Source: Actimicrobium sp035984655
GTDB lineage: Bacteria; Pseudomonadota; Gammaproteobacteria; Burkholderiales; Burkholderiaceae_D
Length of the DNA: 64,000 nucleotides
Assembly (NCBI RefSeq): GCF_035984655.1
Contig: NZ_JAXCHT010000022.1
Span: 16,806 to 80,805, forward strand
Direction: 5' to 3'
A program made the translations under genes and the position numbers. Below the pieces are notes generated by a model. The model did no database searches. It had not been told where the DNA came from and saw only the letters and a program-made list of their open reading frames with translations. Below are positions 24,386-31,957 of this stretch, one piece after another. The stretch's first letter is position 1. Every line of letters begins with the position of its first letter.

Positions 24386-25231
24386 ATGACGTATCGCCCG
24401 CAACTGACCAGCGCCAGTGTCGACCTGACCCGCGAGGTCGAGGTGATGGATGAGCGCGGGCGTGTGTCGACCATTGCGATTCCGGCGGAACGGCCCTTGA
24501 CCGTCTACGTCGACAAGCGTGAACTGGTCACGCTGATGACGCTCGGCGGCGCGCCCGAGGCGCTGACGCTGGGTTATCTGCGCAACCAGCGTTTCGTCCG
24601 CAAGCTCAGCGATATCGTCTCGGTGCAGGTCGATTGGGAGGTCGAGGCGGTGGCCGTGGTCACGCGTGACGGCATCGAGGACATCGAGGCGCGCACCGCC
24701 AAACGGGTGGTCACCACCGGGTGCGGCCAGGGTTCGGTGTTCGGCGGACTGATGGATGACATTGGCACGATCTCGCTGTCGCCCGATGCCCGCATGACCC
24801 AATCGACGCTGTACCGCATTGTCGAGACCATTCGCACGCAACAATCGATTTACAAGCAGGCTGGCTCGGTACATGGCTGTGCGCTGTTTTCCAGTGACGG
24901 CGAGTTGCTGTATTTCGTCGAGGATGTGGGGCGCCATAACGCCGTCGATGCGATTGCCGGGCGCATGTGGCTCGATGATGTGCGCGGCGATGACAAGATT
25001 TTCTATACCACCGGCCGGCTCACCTCCGAGATGGTCATCAAGGGTGCGCAGATGGGCATCCCCTTCCTGCTGTCGCGCTCCGGCACCACACAGATGGGCC
25101 ACATGGTGGCCGAACGGCTTGGCATGGCCCTGCTGGCACGCTGCACCGGCAAGCATTTTCTGTTGCTGTGCGGGCGCGAGCGCCTCGTGTTCGAACCCCA
25201 CCTGTTCGACAACCTTCTCAAACTTGCCTGA
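24386..25231 (+). CDS. fdhD: formate dehydrogenase sulfur-transfer protein FdhD
   Basis: FdhD moves sulfur from the IscS desulfurase to the molybdenum or tungsten cofactor and is required for active formate dehydrogenase. The 281-residue protein shows PLTVYVDKRELVTLMTLG, TTGCGQGSVFGG (the cysteine-containing loop), GSVHGCALFS, EDVGRHNAVDAIAG and FYTTGRLTSEMVIK, all family landmarks. Length is normal. It sits between the structural genes and the tungstate transporter. Confidence 0.95.
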   Translation: MTYRPQLTSASVDLTREVEVMDERGRVSTIAIPAERPLTVYVDKRELVTLMTLGGAPEALTLGYLRNQRFVRKLSDIVSVQVDWEVEAVAVVTRDGIEDIEARTAKRVVTTGCGQGSVFGGLMDDIGTISLSPDARMTQSTLYRIVETIRTQQSIYKQAGSVHGCALFSSDGELLYFVEDVGRHNAVDAIAGRMWLDDVRGDDKIFYTTGRLTSEMVIKGAQMGIPFLLSRSGTTQMGHMVAERLGMALLARCTGKHFLLLCGRERLVFEPHLFDNLLKLA

Positions 25232-25246
25232 CCTGACGGGCGCAGC

Positions 25247-25933
25247 ATGCTGATCGACGCAATTGGCGCGGCGTTTGTGCTGCTTGGTTCCGGCGATGCG
25301 GCCTTGTGGCGCATCGTGCAGGTATCGCTCACGACGTGTCTGCTGGCCTTATTGATTGCCACGCCGGTTGCAGTCTGGCTTGGCTATGCAATTGCCAGTC
25401 GCTTGTTCTTCGGCCGCCGCATGGTGATCTGGTTGACCCAGGTCTCGCTCTCGCTCCCCACCGTATTGATTGGCCTGCTGTTGTATCTGGTGTTATCCCG
25501 GCCCGGCCCGGCCGGCCAGTTGCACTGGTTGTTCTCGCAGTCCGGGCTGGTCGCAGGGCAGGTGCTGATTGCCTTGCCGGTGCTCATCGCGTTCACGCTG
25601 GCTGCCGTCCAGGCCGCTGATCCGCGCCTGGCCGAGACCGCCATCACGCTGGGCGCTTCACACACCCGCGTCATGTGGACGGTGTTGCGCGAAGTCCGTT
25701 TCGGCGTCATGGCAGCCATCATCAGCGGGTTTGGCCGGGTCATCTCGGAGGTCGGCTGCGCGATGATGGTGGGCGGTAATATCGCCGGTGAAACCCGCAC
25801 CATCACGACTGCCATTGCACTCGAAACCAGCAAGGGCGAATTCGCCCAAGGCATTGCGCTGGGCGTTGTGCTGATCGCGATCGCGCTGATCATCAATGGC
25901 GGCTTGCTGCTGCTGCAAGGGGATGCCCGATGA
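25247..25933 (+). CDS. tupB: tungstate-type ABC transporter permease
   Basis: The 228-residue membrane protein is the permease of a TupABC-type oxyanion importer. It has about five transmembrane helices and the cytoplasmic coupling loop AAVQAADPRLAETAITLGAS, with the downstream EVGCAMMVGGNIAGETRT segment typical of TupB. It overlaps the ATPase gene by four bases. Directly after fdhD, it most likely supplies the metal for the formate dehydrogenase cofactor. Confidence 0.9.
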   Translation: MLIDAIGAAFVLLGSGDAALWRIVQVSLTTCLLALLIATPVAVWLGYAIASRLFFGRRMVIWLTQVSLSLPTVLIGLLLYLVLSRPGPAGQLHWLFSQSGLVAGQVLIALPVLIAFTLAAVQAADPRLAETAITLGASHTRVMWTVLREVRFGVMAAIISGFGRVISEVGCAMMVGGNIAGETRTITTAIALETSKGEFAQGIALGVVLIAIALIINGGLLLLQGDAR

Positions 25934-26598
25934 GCAGCCTGCTGGTCATCGACGGTTTGCACAAGCGCTTTGGCGAGCGCGTCCTGCTGGATATCGATCG
26001 TGTCGAGATTGCGGCGGCCAGCGCGACCGTACTCACCGGCGCCAACGGCAGCGGCAAGTCGACCTTGCTGCGCATTCTGTGCGGACTGGAACGGGCGCAG
26101 ACGCGCAGCGTCGTTTTTGCCGGAAAGCCGGTGTCGCTGTCGCCGTATCCCGCCGTGCTGCGCGACGCACTGGTGTATGTGCATCAGCATCCGGTGATGT
26201 TTTCCATCAGCGTCGAAGCCAACGTGGGCTACGGCCTGGCTGTGCGCGGCATCGACAAGGCGGAAATTGCGCGACGGGTTGGTGCGGCCATGGAGTGGGC
26301 CGGCATCACGCATCTGCGCGGCACGCGGGCGCGGCATTGGTCGGGTGGTGAAAAGCAACGCGTCGCGTTGGCGCGCGCGCGGATCTTGCAGCCGGCACTG
26401 TTGTTGCTCGACGAGCCGACCGCGAATCTGGACGGCCCGGCGCGCGAACAGGTGCTGGCGCTGATTCCGGCACTGGTGGCCGAAGGGCGCAGCGTGATCA
26501 TGGCATGTCATGATCGGGACCTGATCAATCTGCCCGGTGTGCGCCGCATGAAACTGAAAGATGGGCGGCTCGCTGCGCGCGATGCCGCAATGGATTAA
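25930..26598 (+). CDS. tupC: tungstate-type ABC transporter ATP-binding protein
   Basis: The 222-residue ABC ATPase has Walker A GANGSGKST, a signature in HWSGGEKQRVALARA, Walker B LLLLDEPTANLD and the switch histidine in IMACHDRD. It begins in an ATGA overlap with the permease gene and is followed after 22 bases by the substrate-binding protein gene, giving a complete transporter in the order permease, ATPase, binding protein. Confidence 0.9.
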   Translation: MSSLLVIDGLHKRFGERVLLDIDRVEIAAASATVLTGANGSGKSTLLRILCGLERAQTRSVVFAGKPVSLSPYPAVLRDALVYVHQHPVMFSISVEANVGYGLAVRGIDKAEIARRVGAAMEWAGITHLRGTRARHWSGGEKQRVALARARILQPALLLLDEPTANLDGPAREQVLALIPALVAEGRSVIMACHDRDLINLPGVRRMKLKDGRLAARDAAMD

Positions 26599-26620
26599 CA
26601 ATTTATCTAAAGGGAATGCC

Positions 26621-27433
26621 ATGTCACGTCGTCTCGTTTTGCAATTATCGTTCGCCGCCTTGCTGGGCCTGTTCGGGTCATCCGCCGGTGCGCAACAAAT
26701 CATCAAGCTGTCGACCACTACCAGCACGGAGAATTCCGGCCTGCTGACCTGGCTGCTGCCCGAATTCGAAAAGCAGTACAACGCCAAGGTGCAAGTCATT
26801 TCGGTCGGTACCGGCAAGGCGCTGGAGCTGGCCAAGAACGGCGATGTCGATGTCACGCTGGTGCATGCGCGCGCGTCGGAAGACAAGTTCATGGCCGAAG
26901 GCTACGGCGTCAACCGGCGCGATGTGATGTTCAACGACTTCATCATTGTCGGACCAACCAGTGATCCGGCCGGAATCGCCGGCAGCAAGGACCTGGCCCG
27001 CAGCCTCACTAAACTGGTCGACGGCAACGCGCGCTTCATTTCACGCGGCGACAATTCCGGCACCGACCAGATGGAGCAGTCGTACTGGAAGCGCATCGGC
27101 AAGAAGCCGCAAGGTAATGCGTATGTCTCAGCCGGGCTCGGCATGGGAGAGGTTCTGACGATGGCGGCGGAATTGCAGGCCTACACACTGACCGACCGCG
27201 CGACGTTTTATGCTTACCGTGCCAAAACCGGGTTGTCGATTGCCGTCGAAGGCGACAAGGCCATGTTCAACCCGTACGGCATCATCGCCGTGAATCCGGC
27301 GCGTTATCCTGATGCCAATTTCAAGGGCGCGATGCAACTGGTTGAATGGATCACGTCGCCGGCCGGACAGCAGCGCATCGCAGCATTTCAGGTCAGCGGC
27401 CAACAGGTATTCTTTCCCTCGGCGGGGCGTTGA
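26621..27433 (+). CDS. tupA: tungstate-binding periplasmic protein
   Basis: The 270-residue product has a signal peptide ending near AGAQQ and the TupA hallmark TTTSTENSGLLTWLLPEFEK, followed by VGTGKALELAKNGDVDVTLV and FNDFIIVGP. TupA proteins bind tungstate far more tightly than molybdate. AAGGG lies eight bases before the chosen ATG at 26621. It ends the long formate dehydrogenase/tungstate gene run. Confidence 0.92.
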   Translation: MSRRLVLQLSFAALLGLFGSSAGAQQIIKLSTTTSTENSGLLTWLLPEFEKQYNAKVQVISVGTGKALELAKNGDVDVTLVHARASEDKFMAEGYGVNRRDVMFNDFIIVGPTSDPAGIAGSKDLARSLTKLVDGNARFISRGDNSGTDQMEQSYWKRIGKKPQGNAYVSAGLGMGEVLTMAAELQAYTLTDRATFYAYRAKTGLSIAVEGDKAMFNPYGIIAVNPARYPDANFKGAMQLVEWITSPAGQQRIAAFQVSGQQVFFPSAGR

Positions 27434-27683
27434 ATTTGCGCCGACGCAACTGTGAATGCGTGTTTCGGCGATACAACTTTACTTTGATGTAACCAACAGT
27501 CACTATAAAGCCGTTACTGCCGATGCATTTTTCGGCAACGTTTCAGGGGGACCGTTGGCACTGGCACCTTCCTTTGCTGCATGCAGCGCCATTGCTGCTG
27601 GTCTCCCGGGTTGTCCGTTCGGCGATGCGGCAGGCCGCGTGCGCTCCGGTTTCGCGAACGGACGTCAATCGACGGAGGCCCCC

Positions 27684-28220
27684 ATGAACAGCATCCGGCT
27701 AGGACGCAGCCGAGTCAACATCGACGAACTCATGCACGATGCGTTTCACGCGATTGCACGGCGCGCCCAGGCGCGTTCGATCCGGGTGACGATGTGCGTG
27801 CCGGCGGCCATGCCGACCCTGTTCGCGGAGGGCGACCTGTTGCGGGTGGCACTCGACAATTTGCTGGAGAACGCCCTGCGCTACAGCGACAAGGGCGGGC
27901 GCATCGATGTCGAAGCGGAAGAAACCGAGCGTGAAATCGTGATCAGGGTCTGCGATGATGGCTGGCTGATCGAGCCAAGCGACCAGCCGCACGTGTTCGA
28001 CCGGTTCTTTCGTGCCAATGGATCGGGCGGACGTCGGCCCGACGGGCTCGGACTGGGGCTTTACCTTGCCAATGAAATCGTCGCGTTGCACGCGGGTCGC
28101 ATCACGGTGTCGAGCGCGCCAGGCGCCGGCAACGTTTTCGCCATTCATTTGAGCAAGTCATTGCTGGCCCACGAAGCGCGGCATGAGGCGGAATTGGTTG
28201 CCGATAGCCGACAGCGTTAA
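27684..28220 (+). CDS. orphan histidine-kinase-type ATPase domain
   Basis: The 178-residue product is an isolated HATPase_c domain: N box ALDNLLENALRYS, G1-like CDDGWLIEPSD, F box HVFDRFFRAN and G2 GLGLGLYLANEI. The N-terminal 45 residues look like the part of a kinase just after the H box (VNIDELMHDAFHAIARRA), but no phosphoacceptor histidine helix is present. GGAGG precedes the ATG at 27684. The open frame extends to 27456 without any kinase-like sequence. It may be a kinase remnant or an anti-sigma-like ATPase. No response regulator is adjacent. Confidence 0.65.
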   Translation: MNSIRLGRSRVNIDELMHDAFHAIARRAQARSIRVTMCVPAAMPTLFAEGDLLRVALDNLLENALRYSDKGGRIDVEAEETEREIVIRVCDDGWLIEPSDQPHVFDRFFRANGSGGRRPDGLGLGLYLANEIVALHAGRITVSSAPGAGNVFAIHLSKSLLAHEARHEAELVADSRQR

Positions 28221-28356
28221 CGCAACCTCCATCCAGCACGATTTTCCACCGGTACTTGCGGAACCGTCAACATCGTTGGCCGGTCGAAGCGAGTGGTTTC
28301 ACGCTGCCTTTTCAACGGCCCCTTCCTGCATTTCTTTCGCCTGTCAGGTTCTGCCC

Positions 28357-30531
28357 ATGAACCCTGCATTCAACGGTTTGATGCGTCCGGCTTTTTCACG
28401 TAAAGCGACGGCGCATGTATTTTCAAATGCGGCCTGGATTGCCGCCATGGTGGATGTCGAGGCGGAGCTGGCCAAAGCGCTGGCGCGCCACGGCGTGATT
28501 GATGACAGCGTTGCCGTGCAGATTGCCGACTGCTGCCGTGATGCTTCTGCCAATGCCGCCGAACTGGCGGACCGGATGGCCGCCACCGACAACCCGGTGG
28601 ATGCATTGCTGCAGCATCTGACGACGGCGGTCGCATCGCGCGATGCCGATGCCGCCAATTTTGTGCACTGGGGCGCCACCAACCTTGACCTGATCGATAC
28701 CGCAATGGTGCTGCAATTGCGCGCCGCGCTGGACCTGATCGAGGTGGACCTCGAAGCATTGATCGGCCTGCTGGCGCAACGCTCCGAGCAGTATCGACAC
28801 ACGGCACAAGCGGGCCGAAATGGCATGCAGCAGGTGCTGCCGGTCACCTTTGGCTTGAAGACCGCCAGCTGGCTCGATGCCCTGATGCGCCATCAGCAGC
28901 GCCTGTCGGCAATCCGGCCGCGGCTGCTGGCGCTGCAGTTCGGCGGCGCGGCCGGGATCCTTGCCAGCCTTGGCGCCAATGCCCTGCCGATTGCCGAGGA
29001 GCTTGCCAGTGCGCTTGACCTGACGATGCCGGACATGCCGTGGCTGAGCCAGCGTGATCGCTTTGCCGAAGTTGCCAGCGTGCTGGGTATGCTGGTCGGC
29101 TCGCTCGGAAAAATGGCCGGCGACATGGCCATGTTGTCCCAAATCGAAGTTGCCGAACTCCACCTGCAGGAAGGCGCCGCCAGCCTTGCCACGCCGACGT
29201 CGCCTGGCATCCCGCGGGAGTGCGCAGTCGCGCTGTCGGCGGCCCAGCGCGTGCCCGCGCTGGTGGCGACCATGCTGGCCGGCATGATGCAGGAAAGTGA
29301 ATCAGGCACGGTCGAGATTGAATGGGACACCCTGCCGCACATCGTGATGCTGTGCGCGACGGCGCTGGAACAGATGCGCGCGGCAGTGGCCGGCATGAGC
29401 GTTGACGCGACCCGCATGCGCACCAATCTCGACCTGACGCGCGGGCAGATTCTGGCCGAGGCCGTCATGGTCGCGCTGACGCCAAAGCTTGGTCGTGGCG
29501 CTGCCAGCCTGCTGCTGCGGGACGCCTGTTCCACGGTTGCGCGCAGCGGCCTGCACCTGCGCGAGGTGCTCGACCAACTGCCCGCAGTGACTGCCCACCT
29601 GGGCCCGGCCGAGCTGGACCGCCTGCTGGAGCCCGCCTCCTACTACGGCCAGTCGGCAATGTTCGTTGAACGCGTATTGCAGACCCACCGCCAGACCCTC
29701 CATCGTCCCCTATCCACCGGAGTACTCAACATGCCGACACTTGAATCCAGTAGCGTGAACCTGAACTATCAGCTCGAAGGCAGCGCCGATGCGCCATGCC
29801 TGATTCTGTCCAATCCGCTTGGTGCGACGCTCGATATCTGGGCTCCGCAAATGCCATCGCTGCTGGAACACTTTCGCGTGCTGCGTTACGACACTCGCGG
29901 CCAGGGACAATCGAGTGTGCCCGAGGGGCCCTACACGATTGCGCAAATGGCCGGCGATGTATTGGCGTTGATGGATCATCTCGGCATCGTGCGCAGTCAC
30001 TACTGCGGCTTGTCGATGGGCGGGATGACCGGGATGTGGCTGGCAATCAATCATCCGGCCCGGATTGACCGCTTGGTCCTGGCCAACACTGCGCCCTTGC
30101 TCGGGCCGCAATCGATCTGGGATGAGCGTATCGAACAGGTGCGCCAGCACGGCATGCGCGCCATCGCCGAGACGATGATGGACCGCTGGTTCACGCGCGA
30201 TTTCCAGCAGCACGCTGTGCATCAGGTCCACATCGTGCACGACATGTTGCTGCACACACCCGTGGCCGGCTACATTGCCGGTTGCCATGCGGTGCGTGAC
30301 ATGGACCTGCGCGACAGCCTGGTCAACATCAACGCGCCGACGCTGGTGATTGGCGGACGCCATGACAAGAGCACTGCGCCGGCGCAGACGCGCCGCCTGG
30401 CCGAACACATCAACGGCGCGCGCTACCTTGAACTGAACGCTGCCCATCTGACCAACTGGGAAGTGGCACAGAGTTTCACTGCTAACGTGGTGGAGTTCTT
30501 ACTGGCGCGGTCGGCGCTGCCGGTGCATTGA
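28357..30531 (+). CDS. fusion of PcaB-like lyase domain and PcaD-type enol-lactonase
   Basis: The 724-residue frame joins two protocatechuate-pathway homologues. Residues 1-455 match 3-carboxy-cis,cis-muconate cycloisomerase (HWGATNLDLIDTAMVLQLRA, LPVTFGLKTASW, GGAAGILASLGA, SAAQRVPALVATMLAGMMQ, EWDTLPHIV). However, the superfamily signature expected near residues 275-290 is replaced by LATPTSPGIPRE. Residues 465-724 are 3-oxoadipate enol-lactonase, with nucleophile GLSMGG, acid in GGRHDKS and histidine in NAAHLTNW. An internal ATG at 29731 has a GGAG upstream, so the lactonase might also be made alone. No other pca gene is in the window. Confidence 0.85.
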   Translation: MNPAFNGLMRPAFSRKATAHVFSNAAWIAAMVDVEAELAKALARHGVIDDSVAVQIADCCRDASANAAELADRMAATDNPVDALLQHLTTAVASRDADAANFVHWGATNLDLIDTAMVLQLRAALDLIEVDLEALIGLLAQRSEQYRHTAQAGRNGMQQVLPVTFGLKTASWLDALMRHQQRLSAIRPRLLALQFGGAAGILASLGANALPIAEELASALDLTMPDMPWLSQRDRFAEVASVLGMLVGSLGKMAGDMAMLSQIEVAELHLQEGAASLATPTSPGIPRECAVALSAAQRVPALVATMLAGMMQESESGTVEIEWDTLPHIVMLCATALEQMRAAVAGMSVDATRMRTNLDLTRGQILAEAVMVALTPKLGRGAASLLLRDACSTVARSGLHLREVLDQLPAVTAHLGPAELDRLLEPASYYGQSAMFVERVLQTHRQTLHRPLSTGVLNMPTLESSSVNLNYQLEGSADAPCLILSNPLGATLDIWAPQMPSLLEHFRVLRYDTRGQGQSSVPEGPYTIAQMAGDVLALMDHLGIVRSHYCGLSMGGMTGMWLAINHPARIDRLVLANTAPLLGPQSIWDERIEQVRQHGMRAIAETMMDRWFTRDFQQHAVHQVHIVHDMLLHTPVAGYIAGCHAVRDMDLRDSLVNINAPTLVIGGRHDKSTAPAQTRRLAEHINGARYLELNAAHLTNWEVAQSFTANVVEFLLARSALPVH

Positions 30532-30820
30532 GTGTTGGGCTTGTCGGCTTGACGTTGGATCCGGCGAGCGTGAATGTGTCGGCCGAGAGCAGAGAAACCT
30601 GAGGTCGTGACGGTTGCCTTGGCGCGTCGCGCTCAACAACAGCAAGTGCAAGCGGGCCCGCCTTGATGCGGGTCCGTGGCAGCGCGATACGTGGCTTTGC
30701 GCCGCCAGGTCGAGGCGCGGGCGAGGTCACGGTGCTCGCGCGAAGACAGTCTGATGGTGCCGCCGGTCGCGCTGGCGTGCAGGCTCCGGCAGGGCGTTGA
30801 TTGATCGAGATGGTCAGCAT
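30482..30820 (-). CDS. small Pro/Arg/Thr-rich hypothetical protein
   Basis: This 112-codon frame starts at an ATG that overlaps the stop of the upstream CesT-like gene (ATGCTGA), which suggests coupled translation. The product is low in complexity, rich in Pro, Ala, Arg and Thr, and predicted disordered. Its 3' end overlaps the end of the convergent PcaB-PcaD gene by 50 bases. Without homology the call is weak; the overlap with a chaperone-like gene is the main reason to list it. Confidence 0.35.
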   Translation of the reverse strand: MLTISINQRPAGACTPARPAAPSDCLRASTVTSPAPRPGGAKPRIALPRTRIKAGPLALAVVERDAPRQPSRPQVSLLSADTFTLAGSNVKPTSPTLNAPAAPTAPVRTPPR

Positions 30821-31296
30821 GGCGCGTGATCCTGCAGATTCAGCGTGCGCCGCACCGAGGCATGATTGCGCAGCGCGGGACGATTGAGATGGCCACCGAC
30901 ATCGCGGTGGTGCCGGTTGAAGTAATTGACCCGGTGCGCAATCAGCCGCAGTTGCGCCAGCAGCTTTTCTGCAGTCAGGCCGGGCAGCGCCATTTTTTCG
31001 ATCAGGACCACACTGTCCGTGGCGGCCGACACACTGAATGTGCTCTGGCGCGAGCGCATCATCAGGAAATTTTCCTTCAGCATCAGCGGATACAGGCGGG
31101 CTTGCTGCTCCAGTCCGAGAGGGCCGAAATCGGCGTAAATGAAGAGCGCATCCGGTCCTGCCTTGGGCTGCTGAGTGAGCGCGAACGTCACCCCCTCGAA
31201 CTCGATGCCATCGCCGCGCAGAATATGCTGCGCCGAGGCAAATCCGGTCAGCGCACACAGCGCTTCGATCAGCTGTCTAAAGTCAACATGGCCCAT
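30814..31296 (-). CDS. CesT/Tir-chaperone-like protein (first of a divergent pair)
   Basis: The 160-residue product begins MGHVDFRQLIEALCALTGF and has the alternating layout of the CesT secretion-chaperone fold: an N-terminal helix, a strand with GIEFEGVTFALTQQ, FIYADFGPLG, then YPLMLKENFLM and SVVLIEKMALPGLTAEKLLA. A 30-residue basic tail follows. It is similar in order and motifs to the divergent protein at 31447. GGAGAG lies upstream of the chosen ATG at 31296. CesT proteins usually escort type III secretion effectors, but no secretion genes are visible here. Confidence 0.7.
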   Translation of the reverse strand: MGHVDFRQLIEALCALTGFASAQHILRGDGIEFEGVTFALTQQPKAGPDALFIYADFGPLGLEQQARLYPLMLKENFLMMRSRQSTFSVSAATDSVVLIEKMALPGLTAEKLLAQLRLIAHRVNYFNRHHRDVGGHLNRPALRNHASVRRTLNLQDHAPC

Positions 31297-31446
31297 ACCG
31301 CTCAGCTCTCCGTTTGCCTTCACTCGCAATAGGTAACTGGCGGCCGATGCCGGTTCCGTTATCGCTGCCGATGTTTTGCATGGCCGTTGCGGAACTGCAA
31401 GGCGCGGGCGGCAACACATCGTCAAGCATAGTCACGGAGGGGTTGC

Positions 31447-31881
31447 ATGAAACAACAGTTCGAAGCGCTGGTGCGCGCCTTTTGCGAAGCCGAGCAATTT
31501 GCCTGGCCGGACATTTTGATCGATGGCGAACCGGTCGAACTGGAGGGGGTGGAATTTTCATTCCTGTATGACGACGAGTTTGCCCCCGACGCGATGCATT
31601 TGCGGGTTGTTTTCGGCCCCGCGCCGCTCAAGGACGAGACCGCGATCTTCCAGATGTTGCTCAATGAAAATCACATCGGTTACCTCGGCGAGGGCCCCGG
31701 CTTTTGCGTCTCGCCGTCGACCGGCAACGTGCTGTACATGCTGAAGTTGCCATTGGATCAGACCACGCCAGAATTGCTCGCAGCGACGCTGGTGTATTTC
31801 ACCGAGAAAGTCGCGGAATGGCGGCGCACCTATTTCCTGCCGCCACCGATGGCGCGGCGGCATCGGCTGCATTTTTCGTAG
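31447..31881 (+). CDS. CesT/Tir-chaperone-like protein (second of a divergent pair)
   Basis: The 144-residue product has the same plan as its divergent neighbour: FEALVRAFCEAEQF, EPVELEGVEFSFLYDD, MHLRVVFGPAPLKDE, FQMLLNENHIGY and VLYMLKLPLDQTTPELLAAT. This is the CesT-type secretion-chaperone pattern of acidic, dimeric proteins. GGAGGGG precedes the ATG. The 150 bases between the two genes must hold both promoters. The client is unknown. Confidence 0.72.
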   Translation: MKQQFEALVRAFCEAEQFAWPDILIDGEPVELEGVEFSFLYDDEFAPDAMHLRVVFGPAPLKDETAIFQMLLNENHIGYLGEGPGFCVSPSTGNVLYMLKLPLDQTTPELLAATLVYFTEKVAEWRRTYFLPPPMARRHRLHFS

Positions 31882-31893
31882 CAGCGGGCGGAC

Positions 31894-31922
31894 GAAAAAA
31901 AGGCCCCTGTCTTCAGGAGCCT
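31894..31922 (-). terminator. intrinsic terminator of the M13 peptidase gene
   Basis: On the minus strand a 9-base stem with one mismatch (31914-31922 with 31901-31909, four-base loop) is followed by seven T. It lies about 35 bases past the M13 peptidase stop and just beyond the end of the convergent CesT-like gene. Confidence 0.85.
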
Positions 31923-31957
31923 TTCGGGGGCATGCGAAGCGGGTCAGCGGCTACGCA

